A stretch of 58,578 nt of DNA from an uncultured Prevotella sp. (GCA_944320195.1 CALUGP010000017.1:1-58578), one strand, 5' to 3'; shown: positions 42,734 through 52,471, numbered from the stretch's first letter. Numbers and translations: made by a program. The notes: generated by a model from the sequence alone, not told the origin.

Positions 42734-43708
42734 TCAGTTTTTACGTTTCATCATCTTGTCGGTGTATGCGGCAAGCACAGACTTGCGCTCTTCGGGCATA
42801 TTGACCTTTGCCAGACACTTGCGGCTCTGCTCAAAATAATACTTTATCTTCTCCTCTGCAAGCCTGCCAATGCCCACGCTGTCGTATATCGCGGTGACGG
42901 CGGCGATTTTCTCACCAGGCTCAACGTCTTTGGCTGTTACCCATTTCATAAGTTCCGCACGCTGGGAAACGTCCGCCCGATTGAAAGCGTTTATCAACAT
43001 GTAGGTCTTCTTGTTGCAGACGATGTCGCCGCCGACGGCCTTTCCGAACACCGACGGGTCTCCGTAAACGTCCAGGTAATCGTCTTGCAACTGAAACGCA
43101 AGCCCCATCTGCTCGCCGAACTTGTACAGATTGTCCGCATCCTCGGCCGGGGCATCGGCCAATATCGCACCTATCTTCAGGGCGCATGCAAGCAAAACGC
43201 TCGTTTTAAGACGTATCATCTCAATGTATTCGGCCTCGGTCACGTCGGTGCGCGACTCAAAGTCCATGTCGTACTGTTGCCCTTCGCCTATTTCCAAGGC
43301 CGTTTCCGTGAACAGGTCGAGCACCTGCTTAAGCTTGTCAGGACGGCATTCAAGGAAATGGCGGTAGGCCAACACGAGCATGCTGTCGCCTGAAAGGATG
43401 GCCGTGTTGGCGTTCCACTTCACGTGGACGGTCTGCTTTCCGCGCCTCATGTCGGCGTTGTCCATCAGGTCGTCGTGCAGCAACGTGTAATTATGATATG
43501 TCTCTATGGCGCACGCCGACGGCAGAATGCTCTCCGGGTCGTCTTTGTATATGTTATAAGCCATAAGCATCAGCGACGGACGGATGCGCTTTCCGCCCAT
43601 TGAGAGGACGTATCTCACAGGCTCATAGAGGCTCTGCGGATTGCGCGTATACGGCAAATTGTCGAGATATGAATTGATTTTTTCAAGTATTTGGTCAGCT
43701 GTCAACAT
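42734..43708 (-). CDS. Trans-isoprenyl diphosphate synthase (farnesyl/geranylgeranyl type)
   Basis: 324 residues, all-helical. First aspartate-rich motif LLHDDLMDNADMRRG (Asp79, Asp80, Asp83) and second FQLQDDYLDVYGD (Asp209, Asp210, Asp213) bind Mg-diphosphate. GGKRIRPSL is the conserved substrate-binding block. Chain length is set by residues before the first motif (AIETYHNYTLLHDD); aromatic Tyr/His there suggest a short product such as farnesyl diphosphate, which is inference. Just downstream of the tonB-like gene (42 bp). Confidence 0.92.
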   Translation of the reverse strand: MLTADQILEKINSYLDNLPYTRNPQSLYEPVRYVLSMGGKRIRPSLMLMAYNIYKDDPESILPSACAIETYHNYTLLHDDLMDNADMRRGKQTVHVKWNANTAILSGDSMLVLAYRHFLECRPDKLKQVLDLFTETALEIGEGQQYDMDFESRTDVTEAEYIEMIRLKTSVLLACALKIGAILADAPAEDADNLYKFGEQMGLAFQLQDDYLDVYGDPSVFGKAVGGDIVCNKKTYMLINAFNRADVSQRAELMKWVTAKDVEPGEKIAAVTAIYDSVGIGRLAEEKIKYYFEQSRKCLAKVNMPEERKSVLAAYTDKMMKRKN

Positions 43709-43749
43709 AGTAAATATGATTTTTTACGGATACAGGTTATGCTTTTTCC

Positions 43750-44469
43750 TTACAATTTGAACACTATCGGGATGCAGAAATACGTGCGGCATGGTTTGCC
43801 CCTATCTTCTCCCGGCTTCCATTTTGGCATGTTCCGCAACACCCGCAAAGCCTCTCTGTCAAGCTCGGGACTGGCCGATTTGACCACCTTGCGGTCTGTT
43901 ATTGAGCCGTCCTTGTTGACGATAAACGACACAAGCACTGTGCCCTGACGCTTGGCCCGTTGTGCGGCAACGGGATATTTAAGGTTCTTTGTGAGCCATT
44001 GCACCAGTGCCGAATACCCTCCGGGGAACTCGGGCAGCCGCTCAACAACCGTGAAGTTCAACGGATTATCGTCATTGCCGCTCACCGCTACGGGCTTTAT
44101 TGCGGTGGAGGATATGTCGGACGCTTCGCCAAGACCGATTCCGAGCAGTCCCTTCAGGGCCGCGTCGTCTGAACGGGTATTGCCGTTTTCTTTTGCTTCC
44201 GTCTTCCTTTCGACCACCTTCAGACGGTCAGAAGAGCCTTTCTTTACGCTCCGCGATGCGGCAACCATGTTTTCACGGTTGACAGCGGGCACCATCTCGA
44301 TGTCTTGCGACACATCGTCGAGCACGCCGTCATCGGCTTCGGGCAGTCCGCCAAGCGTCGTAAACTCAAGCGCGACAAGGAAAACCGAAAGCGCGACAAC
44401 CAGTCCCAGAAGGAAGCCCGAGACTCTCCTGTTGTCCAAATCTGCCTTGTATGTCTTCTTTACGTCCAC
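43750..44469 (-). CDS. TonB-like energy transducer
   Basis: 239 residues. A single N-terminal membrane helix (VSGFLLGLVVALSVFLVALE), a periplasmic linker of about 110 residues with few prolines, and a C-terminal TonB domain (EFPGGYSALVQWLTKNLKYP, GTVLVSFIVNKDGSITDRKV, EALRVLRNMPKWKPGEDRGK). The CTD starts with the typical Bacteroidetes PEFPGG motif. It passes energy from an ExbBD channel to TonB-dependent receptors. Promoter -7 element at 44576-44583, back to back with the porQ promoter. Confidence 0.9.
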   Translation of the reverse strand: MDVKKTYKADLDNRRVSGFLLGLVVALSVFLVALEFTTLGGLPEADDGVLDDVSQDIEMVPAVNRENMVAASRSVKKGSSDRLKVVERKTEAKENGNTRSDDAALKGLLGIGLGEASDISSTAIKPVAVSGNDDNPLNFTVVERLPEFPGGYSALVQWLTKNLKYPVAAQRAKRQGTVLVSFIVNKDGSITDRKVVKSASPELDREALRVLRNMPKWKPGEDRGKPCRTYFCIPIVFKL

Positions 44470-44575
44470 CTGTCACAACCTGCATCGTAAGCCTTTGCAC
44501 GGCATGTGCATACTAATACGCCTTTTTCGGCGTTATTATGTAAACCAAAGTTCAAGGCTTCGAGTTTTGATGATG

Positions 44576-44583
44576 CAAATATA
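44576..44583 (-). promoter_or_regulatory. Putative tonB-like gene promoter, -7 element
   Basis: TATATTTG on the minus strand, about 105 bp upstream of the start. Confidence 0.45.
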
Positions 44584-44605
44584 GCACAGATATATGAAAA
44601 TGATG

Positions 44606-44613
44606 TAACTTTG
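44606..44613 (+). promoter_or_regulatory. Putative porQ-cmk promoter, -7 element
   Basis: TAACTTTG, 21 bp before the porQ ATG; only 22 bp from the divergent -7 element of tonB. Confidence 0.6.
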
Positions 44614-44634
44614 CGCAAAAATTAATTGATTTAG

Positions 44635-45582
44635 ATGAAAAGAACCGTTTTCCCGTTATTGACGGCGCTTCTGGCATGCACGGCCCAAGCACAAGACAGC
44701 CAGACGGCATACAACTTCCTGCGTCTGCCTGTCAGCGCGCACTCGGCGGCACTCGGCGGAGACAACATAACGATAATAGAAGACGACCCTACGCTGGTTT
44801 TCAACAACCCGGCACTGCTCTCTTCGGTAAGCGACAAGAGCATAAACCTGAACTTCATGACTTACATGGAAGGCGCAAAGACTGCAAGCGCGTCGTTCTG
44901 CAAGATCGTAGCGGAGAAGGCGACGGTGGCCGTCACGGCGCAATACATGGACTACGGCAATATGAAGCAGGCAGACGAGGACAACGTGCTGACGGGCGAA
45001 TTCTCGGCGAAAGACATCGCCGTGAGCGGCGTTTTCAGCTATATGCTCGGCGATAGGATTGCCGGAGGAATAACGGCAAAGGTGATAAACTCATACATAG
45101 GCGACTATTCGTCGTGGGCGGTGGGCGTTGACCTCGGCCTGAACTATTACGACCCGGAGCGCGAATGGTCGCTCTCGCTCGTGGCGAAGAACCTCGGCGG
45201 ACAGCTGAAAGCATACGACAACAGGTATGAGAAGATGCCGCTCGACGTGCAGCTGGGTGTCAGCAAGCGCTTCGCCGTGCTGCCTTTCAGGCTCTCGGCC
45301 ACGCTCGTAGGCCTGAACGACTGGGACATTCCGCTGGCAAGCCACCTCGCTGCCGGCGTGGACATCATCCTCTCGCAACAGGTTTACGTGGCCGCAGGCT
45401 ACAACTTCAGGCGCGCCGACGAGATGAAGACGCTGAAAGGCACCGACGAAGAAAGCTCCCACTGGGCGGGCTTCTCATGCGGCGCGGGCCTGCAGCTTGA
45501 GCGTTTCAAGGTGCAAATGGCCTATGGCCGCTACCACGTTTCAGCCGGTTCGCTGCTCATAAACGTGACATACAGCCTATAA
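44635..45582 (+). CDS. porQ: Type IX secretion protein PorQ
   Basis: 315 residues. Signal peptide [20 protein letters not shown]. The mature start, [20 protein letters not shown] then [13 protein letters not shown], is typical of the PorQ/PorV-type barrel, and the C-terminus [20 protein letters not shown] closes a predicted outer-membrane beta-barrel. In Porphyromonas PorQ and PorZ form part of the attachment complex that links secreted cargo to A-LPS. It is followed after 26 bp by cmk, a gene order I recall from other Bacteroidales. Confidence 0.87.
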   Translation: MKRTVFPLLTALLACTAQAQDSQTAYNFLRLPVSAHSAALGGDNITIIEDDPTLVFNNPALLSSVSDKSINLNFMTYMEGAKTASASFCKIVAEKATVAVTAQYMDYGNMKQADEDNVLTGEFSAKDIAVSGVFSYMLGDRIAGGITAKVINSYIGDYSSWAVGVDLGLNYYDPEREWSLSLVAKNLGGQLKAYDNRYEKMPLDVQLGVSKRFAVLPFRLSATLVGLNDWDIPLASHLAAGVDIILSQQVYVAAGYNFRRADEMKTLKGTDEESSHWAGFSCGAGLQLERFKVQMAYGRYHVSAGSLLINVTYSL

Positions 45583-45608
45583 CTAACAACAAACAATATT
45601 TCAAAAGG

Positions 45609-46301
45609 ATGAAAAAGATAACGATAGCAATCGACGGATACTCGTCGTGCGGCAAGAGTACGATGGCCAAAGACCTGGCCCGCGAGATTGGATACGTATA
45701 TGTTGACACCGGAGCGATGTACCGTGCGGTGACGCTCTTCGCGCTGCGCAACGACCTGTTCGCGCCTGACGGAACAATAAACACGGGCGAACTGGAGGCC
45801 AGAATGGGTGAGATAAACATATCGTTCAAATACAATCCCGAGGCGAGCCGCCCCGACACGTATCTCAACGGAGAGCGCGTAGAGGACGAGATACGCACGA
45901 TGGAGGTGTCGGCACACGTCAGTCCGATAGCCACACTGCCGTTTGTAAGAAAGGCCTTGGTGGCCAGCCAGCAGGCCATGGGCAAGGAGAAAGGCGTGGT
46001 AATGGACGGACGCGACATCGGGACAGTGGTATTCCCCGATGCCGAACTCAAGGTTTTCGTCACGGCCTCGGCAGAAGTACGCGCCCAGAGACGCTACGAC
46101 GAACTGAAGGCCAAGGGCATGGAAGCCGACTATGAGGACATTCTGAAGAACGTGCGGGAGCGTGACTACATTGACTCTCACCGCCCGATCGACCCTCTGC
46201 GCAAGGCCGACGACGCCTTGGAACTGGACAACAGCAACATGACGATAGCCCAACAAAAAGCCTGGCTGATGGAAAAATACCGCGAAGCGGCAAACAGATG
46301 A
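45609..46301 (+). CDS. cmk: Cytidylate kinase
   Basis: 230 residues. Phosphorylates CMP and dCMP. P-loop [21 protein letters not shown]-binding [38 protein letters not shown] with the catalytic region; LID segment [20 protein letters not shown]. All features are intact and the length is normal. Second gene of the porQ-cmk unit. Confidence 0.96.
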   Translation: MKKITIAIDGYSSCGKSTMAKDLAREIGYVYVDTGAMYRAVTLFALRNDLFAPDGTINTGELEARMGEINISFKYNPEASRPDTYLNGERVEDEIRTMEVSAHVSPIATLPFVRKALVASQQAMGKEKGVVMDGRDIGTVVFPDAELKVFVTASAEVRAQRRYDELKAKGMEADYEDILKNVRERDYIDSHRPIDPLRKADDALELDNSNMTIAQQKAWLMEKYREAANR

Positions 46302-46325
46302 AAACCCGATTCATGCCAAACCGCA

Positions 46326-46412
46326 TGCCAAAAGGCCGTCTTTTAGACGGTAAAAGACGGCCTTTTGGCATGCGGTTTGCGGCCTTTCGCAAAGCGCTGA
46401 ATATCAAGGGGA
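46326..46412. repeat. GGCCGTC composite repeat, copy G with tail
   Basis: CAAAAGGCCGTCTTTTAG, GTAAAAGACGGCCTTTTGG, TTTGCGGCCTTTCGCAAA, then the tail CTGAATATCAAGGGG. It lies after cmk, between convergent genes. Confidence 0.75.
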
Positions 46413-46478
46413 TATATAAACGGTAAAGAACGTGAGTCCGGCATAACAGGGATGTCACACTTGTCAGTCTTTTGCAAG

Positions 46479-46596
46479 TCAGTGGCAAGTCGTCATTCCG
46501 CTGAAAAGCGGAATTCTGGAAGCAGCCATAGAGGTAAGCCGCCGTTACCTTTTCGCCTGGATTCCGCTTTTCAGCGGAATGACGACTTGCCACTGA
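46479..46596. repeat. 118-bp palindromic element with nested hairpins
   Basis: Nearly perfect terminal inverted repeats (TCAGTGGCAAGTCGTCATTC, continuing CGCTGAAAAGCGGAAT) from 46479 and ending at 46596. Each arm is itself a hairpin (ATTCCGCT-GAAA-AGCGGAAT). The 25-bp core at 46490-46514 also occurs at 10797-10821 inside the MITE-like element. Confidence 0.8.
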
Positions 46597-46681
46597 GCGG
46601 CAGAAAAGCAAAGCGGTAAGAAATTATATAATTGGAAAGATGATTCATTATGCCGAACTCACGGAAAAGGTAAAAAAAAGT

Positions 46682-46722
46682 AAAGAGGTGAAACGGCTGC
46701 GCTTGACAGGTTTCACCTCTTT
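46682..46722. terminator. Bidirectional intrinsic terminator between cmk and purT
   Basis: AAAGAGGTGAAAC / GTTTCACCTCTTT form a 13-bp perfect stem with U-runs on both sides. It ends the convergent purT and porQ-cmk transcripts. Confidence 0.85.
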
Positions 46723-46744
46723 ATTTTTTTTTACCTTTTTACCG

Positions 46745-47902
46745 TTACAATACGGTTGCGGCAAGGCGCTTGGCCTTGTCTCTCAGGGCCGTCGTATCGG
46801 CATCCGTGTCGCCGTAACAGAGCACAACGCCCATGCGGCGGCCTACGTGCTGATGCTGTTTCCCGAATATGCGCAGGCGCGTATAGTCCTCTTTCAGCAC
46901 GTCGAGCATGTTGTATTGCGGCTCGTGGTCGGCCTCTTCCTTTGCCAGCACCACGGCGCTAGCCCCGGCATGTTCAAGGTGTATGGCTGGAATTGGCAGT
47001 CCCATGACGGCGCGGAAGTGCAGTTCAAACTCGTTGAGATTGAGCGTATGGCCGAGAGTCACCATGCCCGTGTCGTGCGGACGGGGTGAAAGCTCGGAGA
47101 ATATCACGCCCTTGTCCTTGCTCAGGAAGAACTCCACGCCCCATATCCCGGCGCCGGTCAGCGCACCGGTCACGGCCTCGGCCATGCGTTCGGCCTCCTT
47201 CAAGTCAGCCTCGGGAATGGCATACGGTTGCCAGCTCTCGCGGTAGTCGCCGCCCTTCTGCACATGGCCGATGGGCGGACAGAACAGCGTGGGGCCGTTC
47301 TTTTGGGTCACCGTGAGCAACGTGAACTCGCTGTCGAAGTGGATGAACTCTTCGATTATTATCTCCTTCACGTCTCCGCGGCTGCCCTCCATGGCCGCGT
47401 TGAAGGCCGTCTCAAGCTCGTCGGCGCTCTTTACTACGCTTTGGCCGTGGCCAGACGACGACATGAGGGGCTTTATCACGCACGGGAAACCGATTTCATT
47501 AGAATGCTCTTTCAGTTCGTCGAGCGTCTTGGCATAAAAGTATTTGGCCGTTTTCAAGCCCAGTTCCTTGGCCGCGAGGTCGCGTATTGCCTTGCGGTTC
47601 ATCGTGAAATTGACCGCCCTCGCGCTGGGAACGACCTGTATACCCTGCTCCTCGAAACCGAAGAGACGCTCCGTGCGGATAGCCTCAATCTCGGGAACGA
47701 TGATGTCCGGACGGTGTTTCTTAACAACATTGTCGAGTGCGTCGCCATCAAGCATGTTGAACACCTCGCACTCGTCGGCCACCTGCATCGCCGGGGCGCC
47801 CTCGTAACGGTCGCATGCAACGACATACTGACCCGCCCTCTTGGCGGCGATTACAAACTCCTTGCCCAGTTCTCCCGAGCCTAACAAAAGTATTTTCTTC
47901 AT
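46745..47902 (-). CDS. purT: Formate-dependent phosphoribosylglycinamide formyltransferase
   Basis: 385 residues, ATP-grasp enzyme that makes formyl-GAR from GAR, formate and ATP in purine synthesis. Start [40 protein letters not shown], the ATP-grasp loop [20 protein letters not shown], the Mg site [20 protein letters not shown] and [12 protein letters not shown]. Length and motifs match PurT rather than PurK. A single gene by spacing, ended by the strong hairpin at 46682-46722. Confidence 0.96.
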   Translation of the reverse strand: MKKILLLGSGELGKEFVIAAKRAGQYVVACDRYEGAPAMQVADECEVFNMLDGDALDNVVKKHRPDIIVPEIEAIRTERLFGFEEQGIQVVPSARAVNFTMNRKAIRDLAAKELGLKTAKYFYAKTLDELKEHSNEIGFPCVIKPLMSSSGHGQSVVKSADELETAFNAAMEGSRGDVKEIIIEEFIHFDSEFTLLTVTQKNGPTLFCPPIGHVQKGGDYRESWQPYAIPEADLKEAERMAEAVTGALTGAGIWGVEFFLSKDKGVIFSELSPRPHDTGMVTLGHTLNLNEFELHFRAVMGLPIPAIHLEHAGASAVVLAKEEADHEPQYNMLDVLKEDYTRLRIFGKQHQHVGRRMGVVLCYGDTDADTTALRDKAKRLAATVL

Positions 47903-47976
47903 CTCAAATTATTTTAAAGTTGACAAGCCGGCAAACAAAAGGCAGACAATAGGATTTGACTTAACGGCTTAACGCC

Positions 47977-48315
47977 TTAAGTTGAAATCTGCTTGTCTGC
48001 CTGTCGCTCGTCCTCTTGCCTTCTGATTAATTGCTTCACCATCTGCCATTCGGGCGAAACGGCCATCTTGCGGAGGTTTGCCTCGATTATCTTGAGCATC
48101 GTCTCACGGCTCACCCGGCGCTCCCCGGCTATGTCGTCAAGCGGCTTCACGCTGTTGCCGAAAAGCCCGTAATACTGCTGTAGCATGTCCTCGTCGTCAG
48201 CATAGACCAGATGCATGATGTGCCTTATGTAGTGTTCCACCTTCTCGCTGACACATCCCGGCTCTCTGCCCAGACGTATGAGAAAGTCTTGAAGTTCCTG
48301 TGACAATGCGTCCAT
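47977..48315 (-). CDS. Small hypothetical protein with possible helix-turn-helix
   Basis: 112 residues, helical and charged, without signal peptide. The stretch VKPLDDIAGERRVSRETMLK IIEANLRKM could form a helix-turn-helix, but the match is weak. It lies upstream of purT (74 bp) on the same strand, and its codon usage is like its neighbours. No function can be given. Confidence 0.65.
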   Translation of the reverse strand: MDALSQELQDFLIRLGREPGCVSEKVEHYIRHIMHLVYADDEDMLQQYYGLFGNSVKPLDDIAGERRVSRETMLKIIEANLRKMAVSPEWQMVKQLIRRQEDERQADKQIST

Positions 48316-48470
48316 GGTTGTTTGCTGTTATACGGTTGTAGGTTCTTAAGGTATAAGGCCGTGCAGTCTTTGACCGCCTTGCATTGCTGCTTTCAATGCC
48401 GCATGCGGCACAACCGCACCTCATTGTAAATCCAAGGCCTTACAATTATATGCACATAACTCTATTTCTG

Positions 48471-48989
48471 TTAAAAAATCAGGCCTCCGTCATGCCTCGG
48501 GTCGGCCAACGTCACAACCTCAAGGTCTTTAAACAGATTGCCGTCGACGGTCAAGCGGACTATCGTTCTGTCCCTGTGCCATCCTTGCAGACCGGCCGCC
48601 CCAGGATTTATATGGAGCAGATTGAGCGTCTTGTCGTACTTCACTTTCAGTATATGAGAGTGTCCGGAGATGAAAAGCTGCGGAGGATTGGCGTAAATCG
48701 ACGCGCGTATACTGGCATCATAATTGCCGGGATAGCCTCCGATGTGCTTCATCAGCACGTCCGCGTCCTCGCATTTCCATCTCAACTTTTCAGGAAACAT
48801 GCGCCGCAAGTCGCCTCCGTCGCAGTTACCGCATACGGCCCGGAACATCCGGAACTCGGCCAGACGCTCCGCAACCTCCATCGAACCGATGTCTCCGGCG
48901 TGCCAGATCTCGTCGCACGGCTCGAAGTAATGCAGGTACTTGTCATCCCAGTAGGCATGGGTGTCGCTGATGATGCCGATTCGCTTCAT
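48471..48989 (-). CDS. YfcE/MJ0936-type metallophosphodiesterase
   Basis: 172 residues. Metal-binding motifs of the calcineurin-like superfamily are complete: GIISDTHAYWDD (D-x-H), IWHAGDIGSMEV (G-D), RAVCGNCDGGDL (G-N-C-D), MKHIGGYPG (H-x-G) and LFISGHSHILK (G-H-x-H). YfcE-type enzymes hydrolyse phosphodiesters; the true substrate is unknown. Single compact domain of typical length. Confidence 0.93.
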   Translation of the reverse strand: MKRIGIISDTHAYWDDKYLHYFEPCDEIWHAGDIGSMEVAERLAEFRMFRAVCGNCDGGDLRRMFPEKLRWKCEDADVLMKHIGGYPGNYDASIRASIYANPPQLFISGHSHILKVKYDKTLNLLHINPGAAGLQGWHRDRTIVRLTVDGNLFKDLEVVTLADPRHDGGLIF

Positions 48990-49067
48990 GCTTGTTTACG
49001 GTTTTACGGTGGTGAGGTCATGCGGTATCACGGCTGTCCTGCCGCATAACCGAATAACCGCACAACC

Positions 49068-49697
49068 TTATAATCCGGCTTTAAGTTTCTTATTTATAAA
49101 CTCCTTGATAAACTCCGCCGTGCCTTGCATGCCCAGAATGCTTGAGTTTATGCACAAATCGTAAGAGCTGCTGTGCCCCCATTCCTTGCCGGTATAATAA
49201 TTATAGTATGAGGAACGGGTGGACTCTTTGCTTTCGATTATCTTCTTAGCCTCATCTTCCGTGCAGTTGTGCCGTTCGCATACGCGGCTTATGCGCTCGT
49301 CCAGATCAGCCGTTATGAATACGCTCACTGTGTTGTCGAAGTCGCGCAGCACATAGTCCGCGCAACGGCCTACGAACACGCACGAATGCTCTGAAGCCGC
49401 TTTGCGTATCGCGTCGCTCTGAAACTGGAACAGGCTTTCCTGAGACAGCTTGTTGTTATAGAAGTTACTGTCTGACACGAACGGTGCATGCATGTGGAAC
49501 AAGGAACGGAAAAAGCCTTTCTTCTCGTCGTTCTGTTCAAAGAACTTCTCGCTGAAGCCGCTTTCTCTTGCGGCAAGATTGAGCAGTTCCTTGTCATAGA
49601 AATTGCACCCTAAGTCCTCGGCAAGCATCTTGGCAATGACGAGTCCGCCGCTGCCAAGCTGTCTTCCAATGTTGATTATTATCTTTTTGTCGTCCAT
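49068..49697 (-). CDS. Cytidylate kinase-like family protein
   Basis: 209 residues from ATG 49697; the frame is open for 20 codons further, but that part matches an intergenic repeat type. IIINIGRQLGSGGLVIAKML is a P-loop-like start (GRQLGSGG) that lacks the usual Lys-Ser/Thr of true P-loops, followed by DLGCNFYDKELLNLAARESG, HSCVFVGRCADYVL and VFITADLDERISRVCERHNC, characteristic of the PF13189 group. The substrate is unknown; canonical cmk is elsewhere in this window (45609-46301). Confidence 0.85.
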   Translation of the reverse strand: MDDKKIIINIGRQLGSGGLVIAKMLAEDLGCNFYDKELLNLAARESGFSEKFFEQNDEKKGFFRSLFHMHAPFVSDSNFYNNKLSQESLFQFQSDAIRKAASEHSCVFVGRCADYVLRDFDNTVSVFITADLDERISRVCERHNCTEDEAKKIIESKESTRSSYYNYYTGKEWGHSSSYDLCINSSILGMQGTAEFIKEFINKKLKAGL

Positions 49698-49793
49698 AAC
49701 GATATTTATTTGAGCCCCACCCCACCTCCTTCCGATTGGAAGGACTTTTGAACACACTGGTAGGGGAAGCCTTGTTGTATGCTATTCGCTGCT

Positions 49794-51191
49794 TTAGCTG
49801 TCCAGGCTCCCTTCCTTGGAGAGGACTGGAGAGGGCACTTCCTGCATCTGCTTCTTGAACTTTCTCATGTATTTTGCCATCATCGCGAAGGCCACAATGG
49901 CTGCCACAGAGTCTGATATGGGCATGGCCGTCCACACGCCGTCCACCTTCATGATGGGCGGCAGGATGACAAGCAGCGGCAGCAGAAACAGCATCTGGCG
50001 CGAAAGCGACAGGAAGATGCTTATCTTCGCCTTGCCTATGCACTGGAAGAAGTTGGTTATCACCATCTGGCAACCTACTATCGGGAAGGCCAGCATGTGT
50101 ATCCTTATGCCCTCGATTGACATGTCTATGAGGGTCTTGTCAGTCGTAAAGAGACGGGCGCACTGGTAAGGGAAGAACTCGGCGATGACGAAGCCCAACG
50201 TGGTTATGGCCGTGGCGGTAATCATCGCAATCTTCAACACGCGCATAAGGCGGTCGAACCTCTGCGCGCCATAGTTGTAACCGGCTATCGGGAGCATGCC
50301 TTGGTTGAGTCCGATTGTAACCATGACGAAGATGAACGACACCTTGCTGGCTATGCCGTAGGCTCCTACGGCCAGGTCGCCGCCATAGTGTGACAGGCCG
50401 GCGTTGATGAAAATCACCACAACGCAGGCACAGACGTTCATTGCGAAGGGCGACATGCCTATGCTTATGATGTTTTTCACAATGTTGCTTTTCAGCTTGT
50501 ATATGCCCCGCTGGAAGTGGAGTATCTCCTGCTGGTTGCTGAACAGCTTTATCTGCCACAGCAAGGCTATAAGCTGAGAGAGGATGGTGGCCAGGGCGGC
50601 GCCCATTATTCCCATATTCAGCGGCCATATGAATATTGGCGCGAGCACGATGTTCAGGATTACGGTAAGTATCGTGGCGGCCATTGCCTGCTTGGGCTTG
50701 CTGGCCGCACGGAGCACGGCGTTCATGCCCAGGAAGGTCTGCGACACGACGTTGCCGGCCAGAATCACGAGCATGTAGTCGCGTGCGTAGGGTATGGTGT
50801 TCTCGCTCGCGCCGAAAAAATAGAGTATCGGGTCGAGGAATAGCAGCGTTATCAGACCGAACGCGATGCCGACCACCAGGTTCAGCGTAAAGCTGTTGCC
50901 GAATATGTGTTCGGCCATTTTGTAGTCTTTCTGTCCCAGTTTCACCGAGATGCATGTTGAAGAGCCGATGCCGACGGCGGCTCCGAAGGCTGCCGAGAGG
51001 TTCATCAGCGGAAAGGTTATCGCCAAGCCTGATATGGCCAGCGCACCAACGCCCTGCCCTATGAAGATGCTGTCAATCATATTGTACAGCGAAGAGGCCG
51101 TCATCGCTATGATGGCCGGCAAGGCATATTGAGCCAGCAGTTTGCCCACCGGCTTCGTTCCAAGTTCAAGTGTTGCCTGTCTGTTATCCAT
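49794..51191 (-). CDS. MATE-family multidrug/sodium antiporter (first)
   Basis: 465 residues from ATG 51191 (MDNRQATLELGTKPVGKLLA); the 29-codon upstream extension is translated from a promoter-bearing repeat and is rejected. Twelve hydrophobic segments in two pseudo-symmetric halves, with MATE motifs ALPAIIAMTASSLYNMIDSI FIGQG and LNQGMLPIAGYNYGAQRFDR. Likely exports drugs or metabolites in exchange for Na+ or H+. The promoter lies in the repeat at 51214-51244. Confidence 0.93.
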   Translation of the reverse strand: MDNRQATLELGTKPVGKLLAQYALPAIIAMTASSLYNMIDSIFIGQGVGALAISGLAITFPLMNLSAAFGAAVGIGSSTCISVKLGQKDYKMAEHIFGNSFTLNLVVGIAFGLITLLFLDPILYFFGASENTIPYARDYMLVILAGNVVSQTFLGMNAVLRAASKPKQAMAATILTVILNIVLAPIFIWPLNMGIMGAALATILSQLIALLWQIKLFSNQQEILHFQRGIYKLKSNIVKNIISIGMSPFAMNVCACVVVIFINAGLSHYGGDLAVGAYGIASKVSFIFVMVTIGLNQGMLPIAGYNYGAQRFDRLMRVLKIAMITATAITTLGFVIAEFFPYQCARLFTTDKTLIDMSIEGIRIHMLAFPIVGCQMVITNFFQCIGKAKISIFLSLSRQMLFLLPLLVILPPIMKVDGVWTAMPISDSVAAIVAFAMMAKYMRKFKKQMQEVPSPVLSKEGSLDS

Positions 51192-51213
51192 AAAATCTTT
51201 GCTTTTTCGTGTG

Positions 51214-51244
51214 CAAAGGTACTGCAAGTTGAGTGAAGTGCAAA
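51214..51244 (-). promoter_or_regulatory. MATE promoter carried by the repeat
   Basis: TTTG (51241-51244), 19 bp, TACCTTTG (51214-51221): exact fit. It gives a leader of about 15-20 nt before ATG 51191. Confidence 0.7.
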
Positions 51245-51290
51245 ATAAAAACGAGAGAAACGAGGTTTTTATTTTCACTTCCGAACGTAG
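51214..51290 (-). repeat. Promoter-bearing repeat, copy 1
   Basis: Shares CAAAGRTASTGCAAGTTGAG, YGAARTGCAAAATAAAA, GAGAAAC, TTTATTT and ACTTCCGA-like blocks with 58499-58578. A shorter third copy without the promoter follows at 51306-51366. The A/T arms (AAAATAAAAAC and GTTTTTATTTT) form a hairpin just upstream of the -33 element. Confidence 0.75.
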
Positions 51291-51439
51291 CGTACTTTAT
51301 CAAAAGGTACTGCAAAATTTCGGTTAAGCGAAGTAAAAACGGGAGAAACGAGGTTTTTATTTTTCACAAAAAGCAAAGGTGCACCCTCAAACGGGCGCAC
51401 CTTTACAACATATGCGCGGCTCTGCGCGTAGCACAGGGG

Positions 51440-52426
51440 CTACTTGCGGTCGCGGTAACGCATGAACATGTCGCGCACCCAATGGCCGGTCTTGCCGGCA
51501 CTCATGCCCTGCCTCGTCTTGGGAGCAAGCTTCTTCTGGCCTCCGCCGACGTTAGGCGTGCCGTATTCGTAGTCGTAACGGTATCCGTTTATGCGCTCCC
51601 AGTCGAAATAGCCGTCGGCGTTCAGACCGTAAGACACTGTGCCGCTGAAGCGCTCGGGCCTGTAGCCCTCTTCTTCAAATACGTCCTCGTATGACTCGGG
51701 CAGATTCTCCGGGCCTACGCCGAACATTCCCACCATGCCGAACAGGTGCAGATAGCTGTCTGTAAGGCCGTTTGAGAACAGTTTGTAGAACACTCTCGGG
51801 AACTGCCGGTGCGGATTCTCAAGCGTCTCGTCATAGCTCACCGTAAAGTCGTCTGTCATCGTATACTCGTCGCCGTCTTCTTTTGCGTCCATACGTGTGG
51901 AGCCACTCATAAGGTTGCCGCCCTCCCACTTATACGTAGTGTTAAGCGTTATGCTGTAGTCATAAGCCTCATACTCAGACGAATAGCTTTCCTTCGAGTT
52001 GATTTTCTCACCCGTCAGCTGGCCGCTTCCGTTGTAAGAAAAAGTCCACTTTCCACTGCCGCTGTATTTTTCGCCGTCTTCATTTAAGTTCCACGAAGCC
52101 GACAGACTGGTGATGTAGCCCTTGCTGTTGAAGCTGATGTTCATCTCCGTGCCCAGGTCGTCAGAGCGGATCATGCCCGTCTCGTAGTCTATCTCTACCA
52201 CGTCGTCATTCCATCCGTCGCTCACCTTGTAGCAACGGCCGTTCCCGTCATACCAGAAAATGTAGTCGTCAACACTCATCAGGTTCTCTCCGCCAAACGT
52301 TATCGACGGCCCTGAAGGCACGCCGCCCTCGTCGTCGTCGCTACACGAGGTGAAACCGATTGAACACAAGGCCATGGCCATGCACGGCACAAGATAACGT
52401 AAAGTTTTCTTTCTCATAGCTGTCAA
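51440..52426 (-). CDS. Hypothetical SPII lipoprotein
   Basis: 328 residues. MRKKTLRYLVPCMAMALCSI leads to lipobox GFTSC, then SDDDEGG, the acidic run usual in surface-exposed Bacteroidetes lipoproteins. The body has repeating beta strands of the RHS/YD-like type (YDGNGRCYKVSD, FSYNGSGQLTGEKI, YSITLNTTYKWEGGNLMSGS, YDYEYGTPNVG), similar to DUF4595-type proteins. The basic C-terminus (WVRDMFMRYRDRK) is odd. A -7 element TAAATTTG is at 52464-52471. An ATG three codons downstream is an alternative start. Confidence 0.8.
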   Translation of the reverse strand: MTAMRKKTLRYLVPCMAMALCSIGFTSCSDDDEGGVPSGPSITFGGENLMSVDDYIFWYDGNGRCYKVSDGWNDDVVEIDYETGMIRSDDLGTEMNISFNSKGYITSLSASWNLNEDGEKYSGSGKWTFSYNGSGQLTGEKINSKESYSSEYEAYDYSITLNTTYKWEGGNLMSGSTRMDAKEDGDEYTMTDDFTVSYDETLENPHRQFPRVFYKLFSNGLTDSYLHLFGMVGMFGVGPENLPESYEDVFEEEGYRPERFSGTVSYGLNADGYFDWERINGYRYDYEYGTPNVGGGQKKLAPKTRQGMSAGKTGHWVRDMFMRYRDRK

Positions 52427-52463
52427 TGTTTTTATATTAGATATTCATATAGCTTATTTACCG

Positions 52464-52471
52464 CAAATTTA
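52464..52471 (-). promoter_or_regulatory. Putative lipoprotein promoter, -7 element
   Basis: TAAATTTG on the minus strand, 37 bp before the start. Confidence 0.5.

Noticed and set aside
42026-43393. Plus-strand open frame of 455 codons
   Set aside because: Antisense to the prenyl synthase, with intact DDxxD motifs, and to the gene after it; it spans two genes and shows no domain.
51192-51278. 29-codon upstream extension of the first MATE gene
   Set aside because: It would start upstream of the promoter found in the repeat, and its translation is repeat-derived.
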